Part shown: piece by piece, positions 25,315 through 34,300 of the stretch | How positions within the stretch are numbered: the stretch's first letter is position 1 | Layout: every line of letters begins with the position of its first letter | Assembly: GCF_025802015.1 (NCBI RefSeq) | Contig: NZ_JAOYFC010000001.1 | Span: 496,001-560,000 of the forward strand | Reading direction: 5' to 3' | Origin: Falsihalocynthiibacter halioticoli | GTDB lineage: Bacteria > Pseudomonadota > Alphaproteobacteria > Rhodobacterales > Rhodobacteraceae | Length of the DNA: 64,000 nt | Translations under genes and position numbers: made by a program | The notes under the pieces: generated by a model | Told to the model about the DNA's origin: nothing | The model's input: only the letters and a program-made list of their open reading frames with translations | The model's database searches: none

Positions 25315-26067
25315 TCATCCAGAAGCGGCTATTCCGCGCGCATAGGCCTCCATTCGTACGGCGATACTGTTTACCGCAATGCGCAATAGGATCGCCCCGA
25401 GCGCGAGAACTATCAAGCTGGCGAACATCAAATCTGTTTTGGCTCGACCATTCGCCAAGAGCATCAAATACCCCAGCCCCCGAGAGGCCCCAACCCATTC
25501 CCCAATAACGGCGCCAATCGGCGCATAGACAGCCGCGAGCCGCAATCCGCTGGCGAGCGACGGAAGTGCCGCCGGAAGCCGAAGGCGAAGAAGCGTCGGC
25601 AAGGGTTTCGCGCCCAAAGTCTGCGCAAGATCAAGCAGCGCTGGGTCTGTTTCTGCAAGCCCGTCGCGAAAAGCCGATGTGACAGGAAAATAGATAATCA
25701 ACACCGCCATCGCGATTTTAGATCCCATGCCATAGCCGAACCAGAGCGTCAGGATTGGTGCGAGTGCGAATACGGGAACAGCTTGCGTAAAAACGAGCAG
25801 GGGGAAGAAAAGCTCATGGAACCGTTTGGAATAGGTCATTGCCACCGCCGTCGCGATCCCAAGAGCCGTTCCGGCGAGCAGGCCGAGCAGAACCTCAAGT
25901 GCAGTGATACCCGCGTGAGACGCGATCAGGCTGGCGTTATCAAGCGCGGCAGCGGCAACGCGGAGCGGTGAGGGTAGGATGAAAGGTGGCACCCCAGTAA
26001 GCCAGACCGTGACCTGCCAAATGGTAAGCCCGATGCAAAGCGTGATGAACAAGCGAAGCGCGATCAT
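25315..26067 (-). CDS. thiX: Thiamine-precursor ABC transporter permease (ThiX type)
   Basis: Inner-membrane permease of 250 residues with about six hydrophobic segments. The EAA-like cytoplasmic loop is present as ALLDLAQTLGAKPLPTLLRLRLP. As last gene of the TPP-riboswitch operon, next to an ATPase, TenA and a THI5/NMT1-like binding protein, it fits the ThiXYZ importer of thiamine breakdown pyrimidines. Its start overlaps the ATPase end by 4 bases. Confidence 0.87.
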   Translation of the reverse strand: MIALRLFITLCIGLTIWQVTVWLTGVPPFILPSPLRVAAAALDNASLIASHAGITALEVLLGLLAGTALGIATAVAMTYSKRFHELFFPLLVFTQAVPVFALAPILTLWFGYGMGSKIAMAVLIIYFPVTSAFRDGLAETDPALLDLAQTLGAKPLPTLLRLRLPAALPSLASGLRLAAVYAPIGAVIGEWVGASRGLGYLMLLANGRAKTDLMFASLIVLALGAILLRIAVNSIAVRMEAYARGIAASG

Positions 26068-26750
26068 GCTGCAAGTCCGCGCATATGCGTCATGAGGAGA
26101 TCAGATGACGCTGTGTCAGCCCAAAGCTCTGCGCCGCCGCGCGACATTACGATTATCTGGTTTGATAGGCGGCAGGCCTCTGCAGGATCATGCGTCACCA
26201 TGATAACGGTTTTGCCACAAAGAGCGTGATCGAGCAGCTCTTGCATTTCTGCGCGCGTGCAGGCGTCAAGTGCTGAGAGCGGTTCGTCCAGCATTACGAT
26301 GGGACGGTTTTCCATCAGGGTACGCGCAAGCGCGGCGCGTTGGCGCATTCCACCAGAGAGCGCGCGTGGCTTTTTGTGTTCGTGCCCCGCCAGACCGACT
26401 TGCGCGATTACCTCATGCGCGCGGTCCAGATCGGGCGTTTCACTCCGCAAACGCGCGCCGGTTACCACGTTCTCGAGCAGTGAAAGCCACGGAAACAACA
26501 GATCACTCTGCGCCATGTAAGCGATACGACCTGCAAGGGGCTCGCCATCACTGGCCGAGATCTTTCCGTCATGTTGCGCCCCTGTTTCTAGGCCAAGCAA
26601 AAGCCGCAGCAACGTTGTTTTGCCAACGCCCGAGGGGCCAAGGATGCTGGTCCATTGACCCGCAGGGCAGGTGATATCCACGGGGCCAAACAAGGGCTTG
26701 CCACCGAATTGCACTTTGCCAGTGAAATGGATCGCAGGCGGTGTGGTCAT
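26064..26750 (-). CDS. thiZ: Thiamine-precursor ABC transporter ATPase (ThiZ type)
   Basis: ATPase of 228 residues with Walker A GPSGVGKTTLLRLLLG, signature ALSGGMRQRAALARTL and Walker B IVMLDEPLSALD. Its overlap with both tenA and the permease gene places it in the pyrimidine-salvage importer. By sequence alone it resembles nitrate/taurine-type ATPases, so the substrate call rests on the operon. Confidence 0.87.
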   Translation of the reverse strand: MTTPPAIHFTGKVQFGGKPLFGPVDITCPAGQWTSILGPSGVGKTTLLRLLLGLETGAQHDGKISASDGEPLAGRIAYMAQSDLLFPWLSLLENVVTGARLRSETPDLDRAHEVIAQVGLAGHEHKKPRALSGGMRQRAALARTLMENRPIVMLDEPLSALDACTRAEMQELLDHALCGKTVIMVTHDPAEACRLSNQIIVMSRGGAELWADTASSDLLMTHMRGLAA

Positions 26751-27439
26751 CTGCCCCGCAATCCCATGTCCCAGAAGCCCGCTTCAAGCTGACATGCAGT
26801 GGTAAAGCGGCTTTGCAGTTTGCCCCAACGCGGCGAGTTTTGTGGTAGGCCTCCAATGCGGTTTGCGACGGATTGATCAAGCATCGCGCCGACATCGCGG
26901 CAAACCGATTGATACTCTTCGCCTGCATAAGTGTTGATCCACTCGGCATATGGGTGAGCTTGGTCGCTAACTGCGGAGCCTAGCTTGTGTCCGATCTCGC
27001 CGTACCCCAGAACACATGGGGCGAGGGCTGCCATCAGGTCGAGGAAATCTCCAGATAGTCCCGCATCAATCACGTAACGCGTATAGGCGAGGTTCTCGGG
27101 CTCTTCAGTCGCGGCAAACAGTTCGGCTTCGCGAATGCCTTCGCGCGCGCAGACCTCGATGTGCAGCGCCATCTCGGTTTTTACCAAGCCGTCTACCGTA
27201 GCCGCACAGGTGCGCAGCTCTTTCATGGTTTCGGATTTCACAACGCCAAGCGCCCATGCCCGCGAGAAATGCACAAGGAAGACGTAGTCCTGCACCAGAT
27301 AATGCAGGAATGCCGCGCGAGGCAGGGTGCCATCGCGCAGCCCTCGCACGAACGCATGATCGGTATATGCCGTCCATGTTTCACCCGCGCCGCTACGCCA
27401 ATGCGCAAAAGTCTCGCCATAGTCCGGTGCGGCGCTCAT
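26747..27439 (-). CDS. tenA: TenA-family aminopyrimidine aminohydrolase / thiaminase II
   Basis: Hydrolyses aminomethyl-pyrimidine breakdown products of thiamine to HMP for reuse. The 230 residues are all-helical. Key residues appear in HYLVQDYVFL (Asp), APCVLGYGEIG (active-site Cys), YAGEEYQ and the C-terminal LEAGFWDMG (Glu). It overlaps the neighbours on both sides by 4 bases. Together with the ABC genes it supplies HMP to ThiD. Confidence 0.93.
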   Translation of the reverse strand: MSAAPDYGETFAHWRSGAGETWTAYTDHAFVRGLRDGTLPRAAFLHYLVQDYVFLVHFSRAWALGVVKSETMKELRTCAATVDGLVKTEMALHIEVCAREGIREAELFAATEEPENLAYTRYVIDAGLSGDFLDLMAALAPCVLGYGEIGHKLGSAVSDQAHPYAEWINTYAGEEYQSVCRDVGAMLDQSVANRIGGLPQNSPRWGKLQSRFTTACQLEAGFWDMGLRGR

Positions 27440-28371
27440 GGCTTGGTCACATCAACGGCGATGACGTCTACTGGGTTCTCGGTTGGTGCCAAGCCTGCGT
27501 CGACGAGAAACGCCTCGAACGCGGAATAGCGACCGGCCGAAAACGCAGCAGGACGTAGGGCGAAACGCGGGATCGTGTCTGCCCATGCGCGCTCGTTCAG
27601 TTCGTCCTGAAGCTCCGGCGAGGTGCTGGCGAAAATCTCCCAGCTTTCTTCTGGGTGGTTCACGATGAACTGGGTTGCCAACTCGGTGGCCCGTAGGAAG
27701 CGCGTGATCTTATCGGCATCAATCTCGTCGGACTTGGCCACATAGATCAACTCGTCATACGGGGGGAGCCCCTCTTCCTCGACGTAGAAACACTTGCCGT
27801 CTACGCCTTCGATATTCATCTGGTTCAGTTCGAAATTCCGGAACGCACCGATGACCGCATCCACCTGACCGCTCATGAGCGAGGGCGAAAGCGACCAGTT
27901 CACATTCACGAGCTCGATCTCATCAAATGCAACGCCGTGGTTCTCAAGAATTGCAGTCAACATGGCCTCTTCGACGCCAGCAACAGAGAAGCCGATTTTC
28001 TTGCCCGCGAGGTCGGCGGGAGATTTGATTGGCCCATCTTTAAGGACAAGGAGGCAGTTAAGCGGCGTAGCAACCAATGTGCCAACGCGTTTAAGTGGCA
28101 GCCCCTCGTGGATTTGAAGGTGAAGTTGCGGCTGATAGGAAATAGCGAGATCGGCCTTACCAGCGGCAACGAGCTTGGGTGGGTCGGACGGGTCGGCGGG
28201 CGCAATCACCTCGACCTCAAGCCCTGCATCGGCGAAGTAGCCTTTTTCCTGTGCAATGATAATCGGACCGTGGTCGGGGTTTACAAACCAATCGAGCAAG
28301 ACCGTCATTTCGTCGGCAGCAAAGGCCGGTTGCGCAAGGGAGAATGCGGCGAGGAGAGAGAGCTTTTTCAT
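27436..28371 (-). CDS. thiY: Thiamine-pyrimidine ABC transporter binding protein (ThiY, NMT1/THI5-like)
   Basis: Periplasmic receptor of 311 residues with signal peptide MKKLSLLAAFSLAQPAFA. The THI5-like core begins TVLLDWFVNPDHGPII, followed by DLAISYQPQLHLQ and PLNCLLVLKDG. Ligands of this family are HMP or its formyl-aminomethyl precursor. The start at 28371 gives a proper signal peptide and sits one base after the thiF stop; the frame is open further upstream inside thiF. Confidence 0.92.
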   Translation of the reverse strand: MKKLSLLAAFSLAQPAFAADEMTVLLDWFVNPDHGPIIIAQEKGYFADAGLEVEVIAPADPSDPPKLVAAGKADLAISYQPQLHLQIHEGLPLKRVGTLVATPLNCLLVLKDGPIKSPADLAGKKIGFSVAGVEEAMLTAILENHGVAFDEIELVNVNWSLSPSLMSGQVDAVIGAFRNFELNQMNIEGVDGKCFYVEEEGLPPYDELIYVAKSDEIDADKITRFLRATELATQFIVNHPEESWEIFASTSPELQDELNERAWADTIPRFALRPAAFSAGRYSAFEAFLVDAGLAPTENPVDVIAVDVTKP

Positions 28372-28372
28372 A

Positions 28373-29359
28373 TTAGTTTTCCGTTTTCGGGGCTGTGGTT
28401 CCAAGGGCAACAAGCGCGAGGTTTTGATGCCCGTTTTCGTGTAGGGTTTTGGCCGCACGCCACGCGCGCAGGCCTGAGCGGCAGGCAAGAACGACGCGCG
28501 TTTCAATTGGGTGCGGTATGGTCGTGATGTTCTCTGGCAAAATACGTTTCGCAGATGGGTGAAAAAGGTTGGGCGCCTCTTCGACGCCACGCAGGTCGAT
28601 CAGCATGTCACCCGGCGCAATCATACTGGGGGCGATGAAGCAGAGCTTTGCTCCTTCGGGTTCGGGAGCGCCATCGAAGCGAAATCCAGAGGTTCTGTAG
28701 GTTTTGGCGTCAAATTGAACCAACTGACCAAGCGGAGAGGGCGAAAGGCCAAGAATGTAGTTGAGCGCCATAGTCGCTTGAAGGCTGCCGATCATTCCCA
28801 CAACAGGGCCAAGGACACCTGCGGTTTCACAGCTTGCGGCTTGTGTAGGAAGATCAGGAAACACGGCGCGCAGGCTCGGCGCGCCGCCACAAAACCCGCC
28901 CGCGTACCCCGCGAATGCCAAGACCGATGCGGAAAACAAGGGAAGCCCTTCAGTAAGGCAATGGTCCGAAAGTATGTAGCTCGCGGCGAAACTATCGGCG
29001 CAGTCCAACACGACCGTGGCATCGCGGAGCAGGGTTTGAACATTGTCACAGGAAAGCGCGGTTTGTACGGCGATGATCTCGCAATCTGGGTTAAGGCCAG
29101 CGAGGGTTGCGGCGGCCGCTTGGGCCTTGGGTTTCCCGACGTCTGTTTCGCGGAATAGAGTCTGGCGGTGCAGATTGCTTTGAGCAATGTGATCATCATC
29201 AACCACGGTGATTTTGCCAACCCCTGCGCCCACGAGATATTGCAGCACCGGCGCACCAAGCCCGCCCGCACCAATGACCACGGCATGCGCGGCGGCAAGT
29301 TGCTCCTGACCGTTCGCGCCAATCTCTGGCAATTGTATTTGGCGCAGGTAACGGCTCAT
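28373..29359 (-). CDS. thiF: ThiF/MoeB-like adenylyltransferase fused to a rhodanese domain
   Basis: Activates the C-terminal Gly-Gly of ThiS by adenylation, preparing sulfur transfer. The 328 residues carry the nucleotide-binding GAGGLGAPVLQYLVGAG (about 32-48), SNLHRQTLF, and a Cys in ASCETAGVLGP at the position of the ThiF persulfide-linked Cys. A C-terminal rhodanese domain of about 90 residues has its active Cys in VLACRSGLRA. The usual zinc CxxC is replaced by SLRA (PSLRAVFPD) and no second CxxC is seen. The fused rhodanese probably acts as sulfur donor for ThiS; that is inference. Confidence 0.88.
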   Translation of the reverse strand: MSRYLRQIQLPEIGANGQEQLAAAHAVVIGAGGLGAPVLQYLVGAGVGKITVVDDDHIAQSNLHRQTLFRETDVGKPKAQAAAATLAGLNPDCEIIAVQTALSCDNVQTLLRDATVVLDCADSFAASYILSDHCLTEGLPLFSASVLAFAGYAGGFCGGAPSLRAVFPDLPTQAASCETAGVLGPVVGMIGSLQATMALNYILGLSPSPLGQLVQFDAKTYRTSGFRFDGAPEPEGAKLCFIAPSMIAPGDMLIDLRGVEEAPNLFHPSAKRILPENITTIPHPIETRVVLACRSGLRAWRAAKTLHENGHQNLALVALGTTAPKTEN

Positions 29360-29961
29360 CCTTTCGCCTCACAGGCGGCGAGCCACTGATCAACGCGCGC
29401 TTCGGGGTTTTCGTTGAGCGTAATGTCGGTAACCGCTGAAACGCAGTCCGCCCCCGCTTCGAATGCGCCCGCTGCGCGATCAATGGTCATGCCGCCAATC
29501 GCGACGAGTGGGCAATCTCCGATACGGGTTTTCCATTTGCTTAGTCGCTCAAGCCCTTGAGCGTGCCATTTCATTTTCTTGAGAATGGTCGGGTACACTG
29601 GGCCAAGCGCGATATAATCAGGTGTCAGGGCCAAGGCGCGGTCAAGTTCGGCACGGTCGTGTGTGCTTAGACCAAGGCGAAGACCCGCGCGGCGGATGGC
29701 AGGGACATCAGCAGTATCAAGGTCTTCTTGTCCGAGGTGGATGAAGTCACAACCTTCCTCTATGGCGATTTGCCAATAGTCGTTCACCACCAGCGTACAG
29801 TCATGAGCGGCGCAAACCTTCTTCGCTCGCCGGATTTCAGCACGGATTTGGCTCGTGTCGGCGTCTTTGATCCGCAGTTGAACCAGCTTTATTCCGCGCG
29901 GAACAAGCCGTTCGATCCAGTCAGCGCTATCGAAGATCGGATAAAAACGAGGAATGCTCAT
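29356..29961 (-). CDS. thiE: Thiamine-phosphate synthase
   Basis: Joins HMP pyrophosphate and the thiazole phosphate carboxylate to form thiamine phosphate. The TIM barrel of 201 residues shows VQLRIKDAD, VNDYWQIA, DFIHLGQEDL, and YIALGPVYPTILK, plus ALGG-type VAIGGMT for phosphate. It overlaps thiG and thiF by 4 bases each. The sequence departs from E. coli ThiE in several loops, as in other alphaproteobacterial forms. Confidence 0.9.
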   Translation of the reverse strand: MSIPRFYPIFDSADWIERLVPRGIKLVQLRIKDADTSQIRAEIRRAKKVCAAHDCTLVVNDYWQIAIEEGCDFIHLGQEDLDTADVPAIRRAGLRLGLSTHDRAELDRALALTPDYIALGPVYPTILKKMKWHAQGLERLSKWKTRIGDCPLVAIGGMTIDRAAGAFEAGADCVSAVTDITLNENPEARVDQWLAACEAKG

Positions 29962-30731
29962 GAGAGAAATGCCTTGCCAATAACAGGGGATGAGGGCGCG
30001 GCCATGTCGCGTGGTTCCATCGGGTCGGCGAGGTAAGCGGCGCGTCCGGCTTCAAGCGCGAGGGCAAAGGCATGGGCCATGTCCGCAGGGGAGCCAGCTT
30101 TGGCAACTGCCGTATTCAGCAGGACAGCGTCAAATCCCATTTCCATAGCCTGCGCCGCCTGTGACGGAAGGCCAAGACCCGCGTCAATGACCAGCGGCAC
30201 ATCGGGAAAATGTGCTCGCATGGCACGCAATCCGAAGGTGTTGTTTAACCCAAGGCCAGAGCCGATCGGCGCTCCCCACGGCATCAAAACCTCGCATCCT
30301 GCGTTCAGAAGGCGATCGGCAACCACAAGGTCTTCGGTGGTGTAGGGAAAAACCTGAAACCCATCCTCAGATAGAATGCGCGCGGCTTCGACAAGGCCGA
30401 AGACATCAGGTTGTAGCGTGTCTTCTTCGCCGATGACTTCGAGCTTAATCCATTTGGTACCAAACACCTCACGCGCCATATGGGCGGTTGTGACGGCTTC
30501 TTTCACTGTATGACAGCCAGCAGTATTCGGCAGGATTTGAACGCCGAGCGACTGAATCAGAGACCAAAAATCCTGTCCTGCGCGATCCTGTCCGCTTTCA
30601 CGACGCAAGGAGACAGTGGCGATCCCTGCGTTGCTCTTTGCAAAAGCATCCGCAAGGATTGCCGGAGAGGGGTATTGCGCCGTGCCAAGCATAAGGCGCG
30701 AAGAAAGCTCTGTTCCGTAAACCGATAGCAT
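29958..30731 (-). CDS. thiG: Thiazole synthase
   Basis: Forms the thiazole phosphate ring from 1-deoxy-D-xylulose 5-phosphate, dehydroglycine and ThiS-thiocarboxylate. The 257-residue barrel has SRLMLGTAQYPS, LPNTAGCHTVKEAV, the Schiff-base Lys in WIKLEVIGEE, LMPWGAPIGSG and VIDAGLGLPSQAAQAMEMG. It lies 2 bases after thiS and overlaps thiE. Confidence 0.97.
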   Translation of the reverse strand: MLSVYGTELSSRLMLGTAQYPSPAILADAFAKSNAGIATVSLRRESGQDRAGQDFWSLIQSLGVQILPNTAGCHTVKEAVTTAHMAREVFGTKWIKLEVIGEEDTLQPDVFGLVEAARILSEDGFQVFPYTTEDLVVADRLLNAGCEVLMPWGAPIGSGLGLNNTFGLRAMRAHFPDVPLVIDAGLGLPSQAAQAMEMGFDAVLLNTAVAKAGSPADMAHAFALALEAGRAAYLADPMEPRDMAAPSSPVIGKAFLS

Positions 30732-30733
30732 CC

Positions 30734-30931
30734 TTAGCCCCCCTGCATCGGTGCAAGAACTTCGATCTGGTCCCCTGCTTTGATCGCAAAATCAGAACGC
30801 GCGTCGGCCGGGACAAAGGTTCCATTCACCGCAGTCGCAACAACCGTGTCGGCATATCCGTTTGCATTAAGCGCATCAGCGAGCGTTGCGCCATCAAAGG
30901 GCGTGGCTTTGCCGTTAATCAGAATAGTCAT
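30734..30931 (-). CDS. thiS: Sulfur carrier protein ThiS
   Basis: Ubiquitin-fold sulfur carrier of 65 residues ending in the obligatory Gly-Gly (LAPMQGG). It starts MTILINGKATPF. The ATG at 30931 gives the normal family size; a longer frame opening at 30988 lies inside thiO. It overlaps the thiO end by 17 bases. Confidence 0.95.
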   Translation of the reverse strand: MTILINGKATPFDGATLADALNANGYADTVVATAVNGTFVPADARSDFAIKAGDQIEVLAPMQGG

Positions 30932-31913
30932 AGAGAAACTCCGGTCGGGTGTTCTTGTTGAAAACGAGGTCGGCCACCATGCCGCCAAGCGCTGGCGATA
31001 GTAGGAATCCGTGACGATAAAGGCCGTTCACGCGGATAAGATTGCCGTTTCGCGTAATGCGCGGCAGGTTGTCGGGAAAGGCAGGGCGGCTGGCCACTCC
31101 GATTTCAACGATCTCCGCTTCGCCAAACGCGGGGTTGAGAGCATAGGCCGCGCTGAGCAGTTCCAGAACCGAACGCACGGAGGCGCGGTTGCTGTCTTTG
31201 CTTTCGATCATCGTTGCGCCGATCATGTACTCACCATCTTCGCGCGGGACGACGTAAATCGGGATGCGCGGATGCAATAACCGGATGGTGCGTTTGAAGG
31301 TCACATCTGGCGCGTGGACGATCAGCATCTCGCCTTTGACACCGCGCAAATCTGGAAAGGCGTCAGCGGCCGCGAGGCCGCGGCAATCAATGGTCATCCC
31401 GTCGCTCGCCAGAACATCTGGATCGGCCCAACCCGTTTCAAAGCTAACGCCGTCGCGCTCGAGGCCCGTTTTCAAGGCTGACAATGCCTCGCGCGGGGCA
31501 AGGTTGGCTTCGGTTTCAAAGTAGAGCGCTTGCTGGATTCCGTCGGGAAGTTCGGGTTCCAGCGCCTCTATCTCAGCGCGGCTCAAGGAGCGGTGGTTTT
31601 TCGTGCGGCGCGCGAATTGCTTCAGGTCCGCGCGGTCGCGCTGCGCGGAGACAACGAGCGAGCCACCAGTTTCAACGGCGTTGGTTTTCTCCTGCCACCA
31701 CCCCAAGGCCTCCTCGCCGTGCCGCACAACGGGCTCTTCAGCGCTTTCGCCTTCGCAAAATGGTGCCAGCATGCCGCCAGCCCACCAAGAGCAACTTTGC
31801 TCTCCTGCCTCACCGCCGCTGTCTATTACGCGCACAGTTGCGCCTCGATCAACAAGCTGCCGCGCAACGCAGAGCCCAACAACTCCGGCGCCTATTACAG
31901 TAACTTCCTTCAT
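30915..31913 (-). CDS. thiO: Glycine oxidase ThiO
   Basis: FAD enzyme that oxidises glycine to the dehydroglycine needed by ThiG in aerobic thiazole synthesis. The 332 residues begin with the dinucleotide fold VTVIGAGVVGLCVARQL and include SWWAGGMLAPFCEGE, DCRGLAAADAFPDLRGVKGE and the C-terminal GLYRHGFLLSPALG. The start at 31913 overlaps the thiD stop by ATGA; the open frame continues upstream into thiD without meaning. Use of ThiO in place of ThiH fits an aerobe. Confidence 0.94.
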   Translation of the reverse strand: MKEVTVIGAGVVGLCVARQLVDRGATVRVIDSGGEAGEQSCSWWAGGMLAPFCEGESAEEPVVRHGEEALGWWQEKTNAVETGGSLVVSAQRDRADLKQFARRTKNHRSLSRAEIEALEPELPDGIQQALYFETEANLAPREALSALKTGLERDGVSFETGWADPDVLASDGMTIDCRGLAAADAFPDLRGVKGEMLIVHAPDVTFKRTIRLLHPRIPIYVVPREDGEYMIGATMIESKDSNRASVRSVLELLSAAYALNPAFGEAEIVEIGVASRPAFPDNLPRITRNGNLIRVNGLYRHGFLLSPALGGMVADLVFNKNTRPEFLYDYSD

Positions 31914-32725
31914 TGCGCCCAAACCTGAGCGAAGTGATGAACCGGCCCGTGACCTTTGCCGATCGACAAGTCCGCGCCGGCAAGGATGGCTTTTTGCAGA
32001 TAGCCATGTGCTTGTTTCACGGCATCGTTGAGCGGGAGGCCCTTGGCGAGGTTCGCTGCAATCGTCGCCGCATAGGTACACCCCGTGCCGTGGGTGTTTT
32101 GAGTATGAATGCGCGCGGCGGCTAAAGTTTGGTTGCCAGTTGGTGAAAGTAGGGTGTCTTCACAGATTTCACCTTTGCCATGCCCACCTTTCAGCAAAAC
32201 GGATTTTGGCCCTAGTTTGGTTAGTGCTTCGGCCTGTGCGAGAGCTTCTTGGGGGCAGTTGGCCTCTTCGGTTCCGAGCAACACCGCCGCTTCAGGCAGG
32301 TTCGGCGTAAGAACATCCGCGCGCGGAAGGAGTAGCTCTTTGAGCGCGGCCAGCGCTTCGGATTGCAACAACCTGTCTCCGGATTTTGCGATCATCACCG
32401 GATCAACGACAAGCGGCCCGTCAAAGCCGCGAAGGGCTTCGGCCACGGCATGAATGATCTCGGGCGAGAAAAGCATTCCGAGCTTGATCGCCCCCACGTC
32501 CATGTCATCCAGAACCGCGCGAATTTGTGCAGCAACGACATCCGCAGGGATCTCGTGAACCGCAGTAACGGCGCAAGTGTTCTGTGCAGTGACGGCGGTA
32601 ATGACGCTCGTTCCGTAAACCTCGTTTGCCGAGAAAGCCTTGAGGTCTGCTTGAATTCCCGCGCCGCCGCCGGAATCCGATCCTGCAATAGTCAGAGCAA
32701 TAGGGGGAGTTGTTTTCTCTTGCAT
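31910..32725 (-). CDS. thiD: Hydroxymethylpyrimidine / HMP-phosphate kinase
   Basis: Phosphorylates HMP twice to HMP pyrophosphate. The 271-residue ribokinase-fold protein has TIAGSDSGGGAGIQADLKAF at its start, VYGTSVITAVTAQNT, VVDPVMIAKSG and the C-terminal NTHGTGCTYAATIA with the catalytic Asp position region. It is the first gene after the TPP riboswitch. The ATG at 32725 yields the usual N-terminus; the frame is open 18 codons further. Confidence 0.95.
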   Translation of the reverse strand: MQEKTTPPIALTIAGSDSGGGAGIQADLKAFSANEVYGTSVITAVTAQNTCAVTAVHEIPADVVAAQIRAVLDDMDVGAIKLGMLFSPEIIHAVAEALRGFDGPLVVDPVMIAKSGDRLLQSEALAALKELLLPRADVLTPNLPEAAVLLGTEEANCPQEALAQAEALTKLGPKSVLLKGGHGKGEICEDTLLSPTGNQTLAAARIHTQNTHGTGCTYAATIAANLAKGLPLNDAVKQAHGYLQKAILAGADLSIGKGHGPVHHFAQVWAQ

Positions 32726-32790
32726 CAAAGTCACTCGTTTCGGGGACTTACGGCAAGAAAAACGGCACAGTTTGCGCATGTTGCGCGGTG

Positions 32791-32880
32791 CTTACCCGTT
32801 CCCTACGCCGGTATTGTCCGGATCAGGTTCGACGGGTCAGTGCAAGCACCTCTCAGCCCAATGGGCACCCCGACGGATAG
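32791..32880 (-). ncRNA. TPP riboswitch (THI element)
   Basis: On the minus strand the conserved elements appear in order: CGGGGTGCC, GGCTGAGAGG, ACCCGTCGAACCTGATC, CCGGACAATACCGG and GCGTAGGGAACGGG. A short closing stem pairs CCGT with ACGG. It lies about 65 bases upstream of the thiD ATG in the leader of the ten-gene thiamine operon, so high TPP should shut off both synthesis and salvage genes. No clear terminator hairpin with T-run was seen between element and ATG, which favours translational control or Rho. Confidence 0.96.
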
Positions 32881-33153
32881 CGATGGGCTAGAAGGTATTT
32901 TTCGCAATTGCAAGAGGGTTGTTGGCTATTGCAACTGTGTCACAGAGGGCTAGAGGCGTCTGTGAGGTGCGTTTTTTGGGTTATTTATTAATCAGTTGTG
33001 TGTTTTCTCACTTTAATGTGAACCGAAAGCTACGCCTATCCGATTCGCTTTAAAACGGGTAACATGGGGCTATTGGTTCTGCCTTTTTACAGATTCGAAG
33101 AGTGAATAGTGCTTTAGTTTCGAAGATGCCAAATAAGAACGAAAGAATTATTT
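32881..33153. other. Intergenic region between thi operon leader and porin gene
   Basis: About 270 bases with no gene. It must hold the thi operon promoter (minus strand) and the porin promoter (plus strand). It is AT-rich around 32975-33015 and contains repeated short words ATTGCAA (near 32905 and 32930) and TTCGAAGA (near 33093 and 33119). No confident promoter or operator can be assigned. Confidence 0.5.
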
Positions 33154-34290
33154 ATGCCCGTTGCCACAGAGCGCAAAGACTTCATTTTCAATATCGTAGC
33201 GGGCCTCTCGCTGTCGCTCAGTGCGGGCGCTGTTGTCGCGCAAGAGGTAGAAGCTGAAAGCCCTTGGAAAGCCTATGGGCAGCTAAACGTTGGTATCCTC
33301 TCGTTTGACGACGGCGAGGTAAACACGAACTATGGCCTCGTAGATAATGACAACTCCAGCACGCGGATCGGCGTGTTCTATAATGGCCAAGCCGGTAGCA
33401 CCGGATGGACGACAATGGGTAACATGGAGTTTCAGTACAATCCGAAGTCCACGTCCAACGTGAGCCAAATCAACCCAGATGGCGGCAGCACCGAAATCAC
33501 CAAAGCAAACATTCGGAAAATCGAAATACGGTTCTCCAATGATCAATACGGACGCGTTTGGCTTGGCCAAGGCTCGATGGTTTCGGATGGGATTGCTGGT
33601 CAAGACGTATCAGGAACAGGCACAATTGCCGGTGCGGCGACGGGTGACTCCGCAGGTGCGAGTTTGTTCCGCCAAAAAGATGGCATCCTCTCTGACGAAA
33701 GTGTGGGTGAAGCGACTGATCACTTCAACGGCCTCGGCCGGCGGGTAAGATTGCGTTACGATACACCAGAGTACAACGGCTTCCGTGGTGGCGTTTCTTA
33801 TGGTCAAGACCTCCTTTCCGATGATCCAGACCGTCAAAAACAGGGCCTGATTGATATCGCGGGCTACTATGCGCAAGAACGCAATGGATACCTGATCAAT
33901 GGCGGAATTGGGTATGGTCACAACCTAGACACCAAGCGCGACGTGTTTTCAGGATCGATTTCCGGCCTTCATCTGGACTCTGGCCTGAGTCTTACGCTTG
34001 CGGCGGGTACAAACTCAGAAGACGGCCTCACAGGGACGTACGGATACACGAAGGTTGGTTGGGAAACCGATTTCTTTGATATTGGTTCTACGGCGTTCTC
34101 GATTGACTACTACGCCGGTAATAGCATTTCACAGGATGGCGATAACTCTGGCTCGATCGGTGCTGCTGTTGTGCAAAATCTCGGTTATCAGCAGCTTTGG
34201 TTCACTGTCCGAAAGTTCACGTACGATCGCGAAACAACAGATTACTACGATGGCCTCGCAGTCTTTGGCGGCACGCGCCTTCGGTTCTAG
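33154..34290 (+). CDS. Outer-membrane porin
   Basis: Trimeric general porin of the Gram-negative Porin_4-like type, 378 residues. A signal peptide with hydrophobic core GLSLSLSAGAVVA ends around residue 29 (AQE). The mature part has alternating beta-strand patterns rich in G, Y, N and D, and ends in GGTRLRF, with the terminal phenylalanine that outer-membrane proteins use for BAM recognition. Substrate preference cannot be told. It is monocistronic, with two hairpin terminators downstream. Confidence 0.85.
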   Translation: MPVATERKDFIFNIVAGLSLSLSAGAVVAQEVEAESPWKAYGQLNVGILSFDDGEVNTNYGLVDNDNSSTRIGVFYNGQAGSTGWTTMGNMEFQYNPKSTSNVSQINPDGGSTEITKANIRKIEIRFSNDQYGRVWLGQGSMVSDGIAGQDVSGTGTIAGAATGDSAGASLFRQKDGILSDESVGEATDHFNGLGRRVRLRYDTPEYNGFRGGVSYGQDLLSDDPDRQKQGLIDIAGYYAQERNGYLINGGIGYGHNLDTKRDVFSGSISGLHLDSGLSLTLAAGTNSEDGLTGTYGYTKVGWETDFFDIGSTAFSIDYYAGNSISQDGDNSGSIGAAVVQNLGYQQLWFTVRKFTYDRETTDYYDGLAVFGGTRLRF

Positions 34291-34300
34291 TTCCTCCCGG

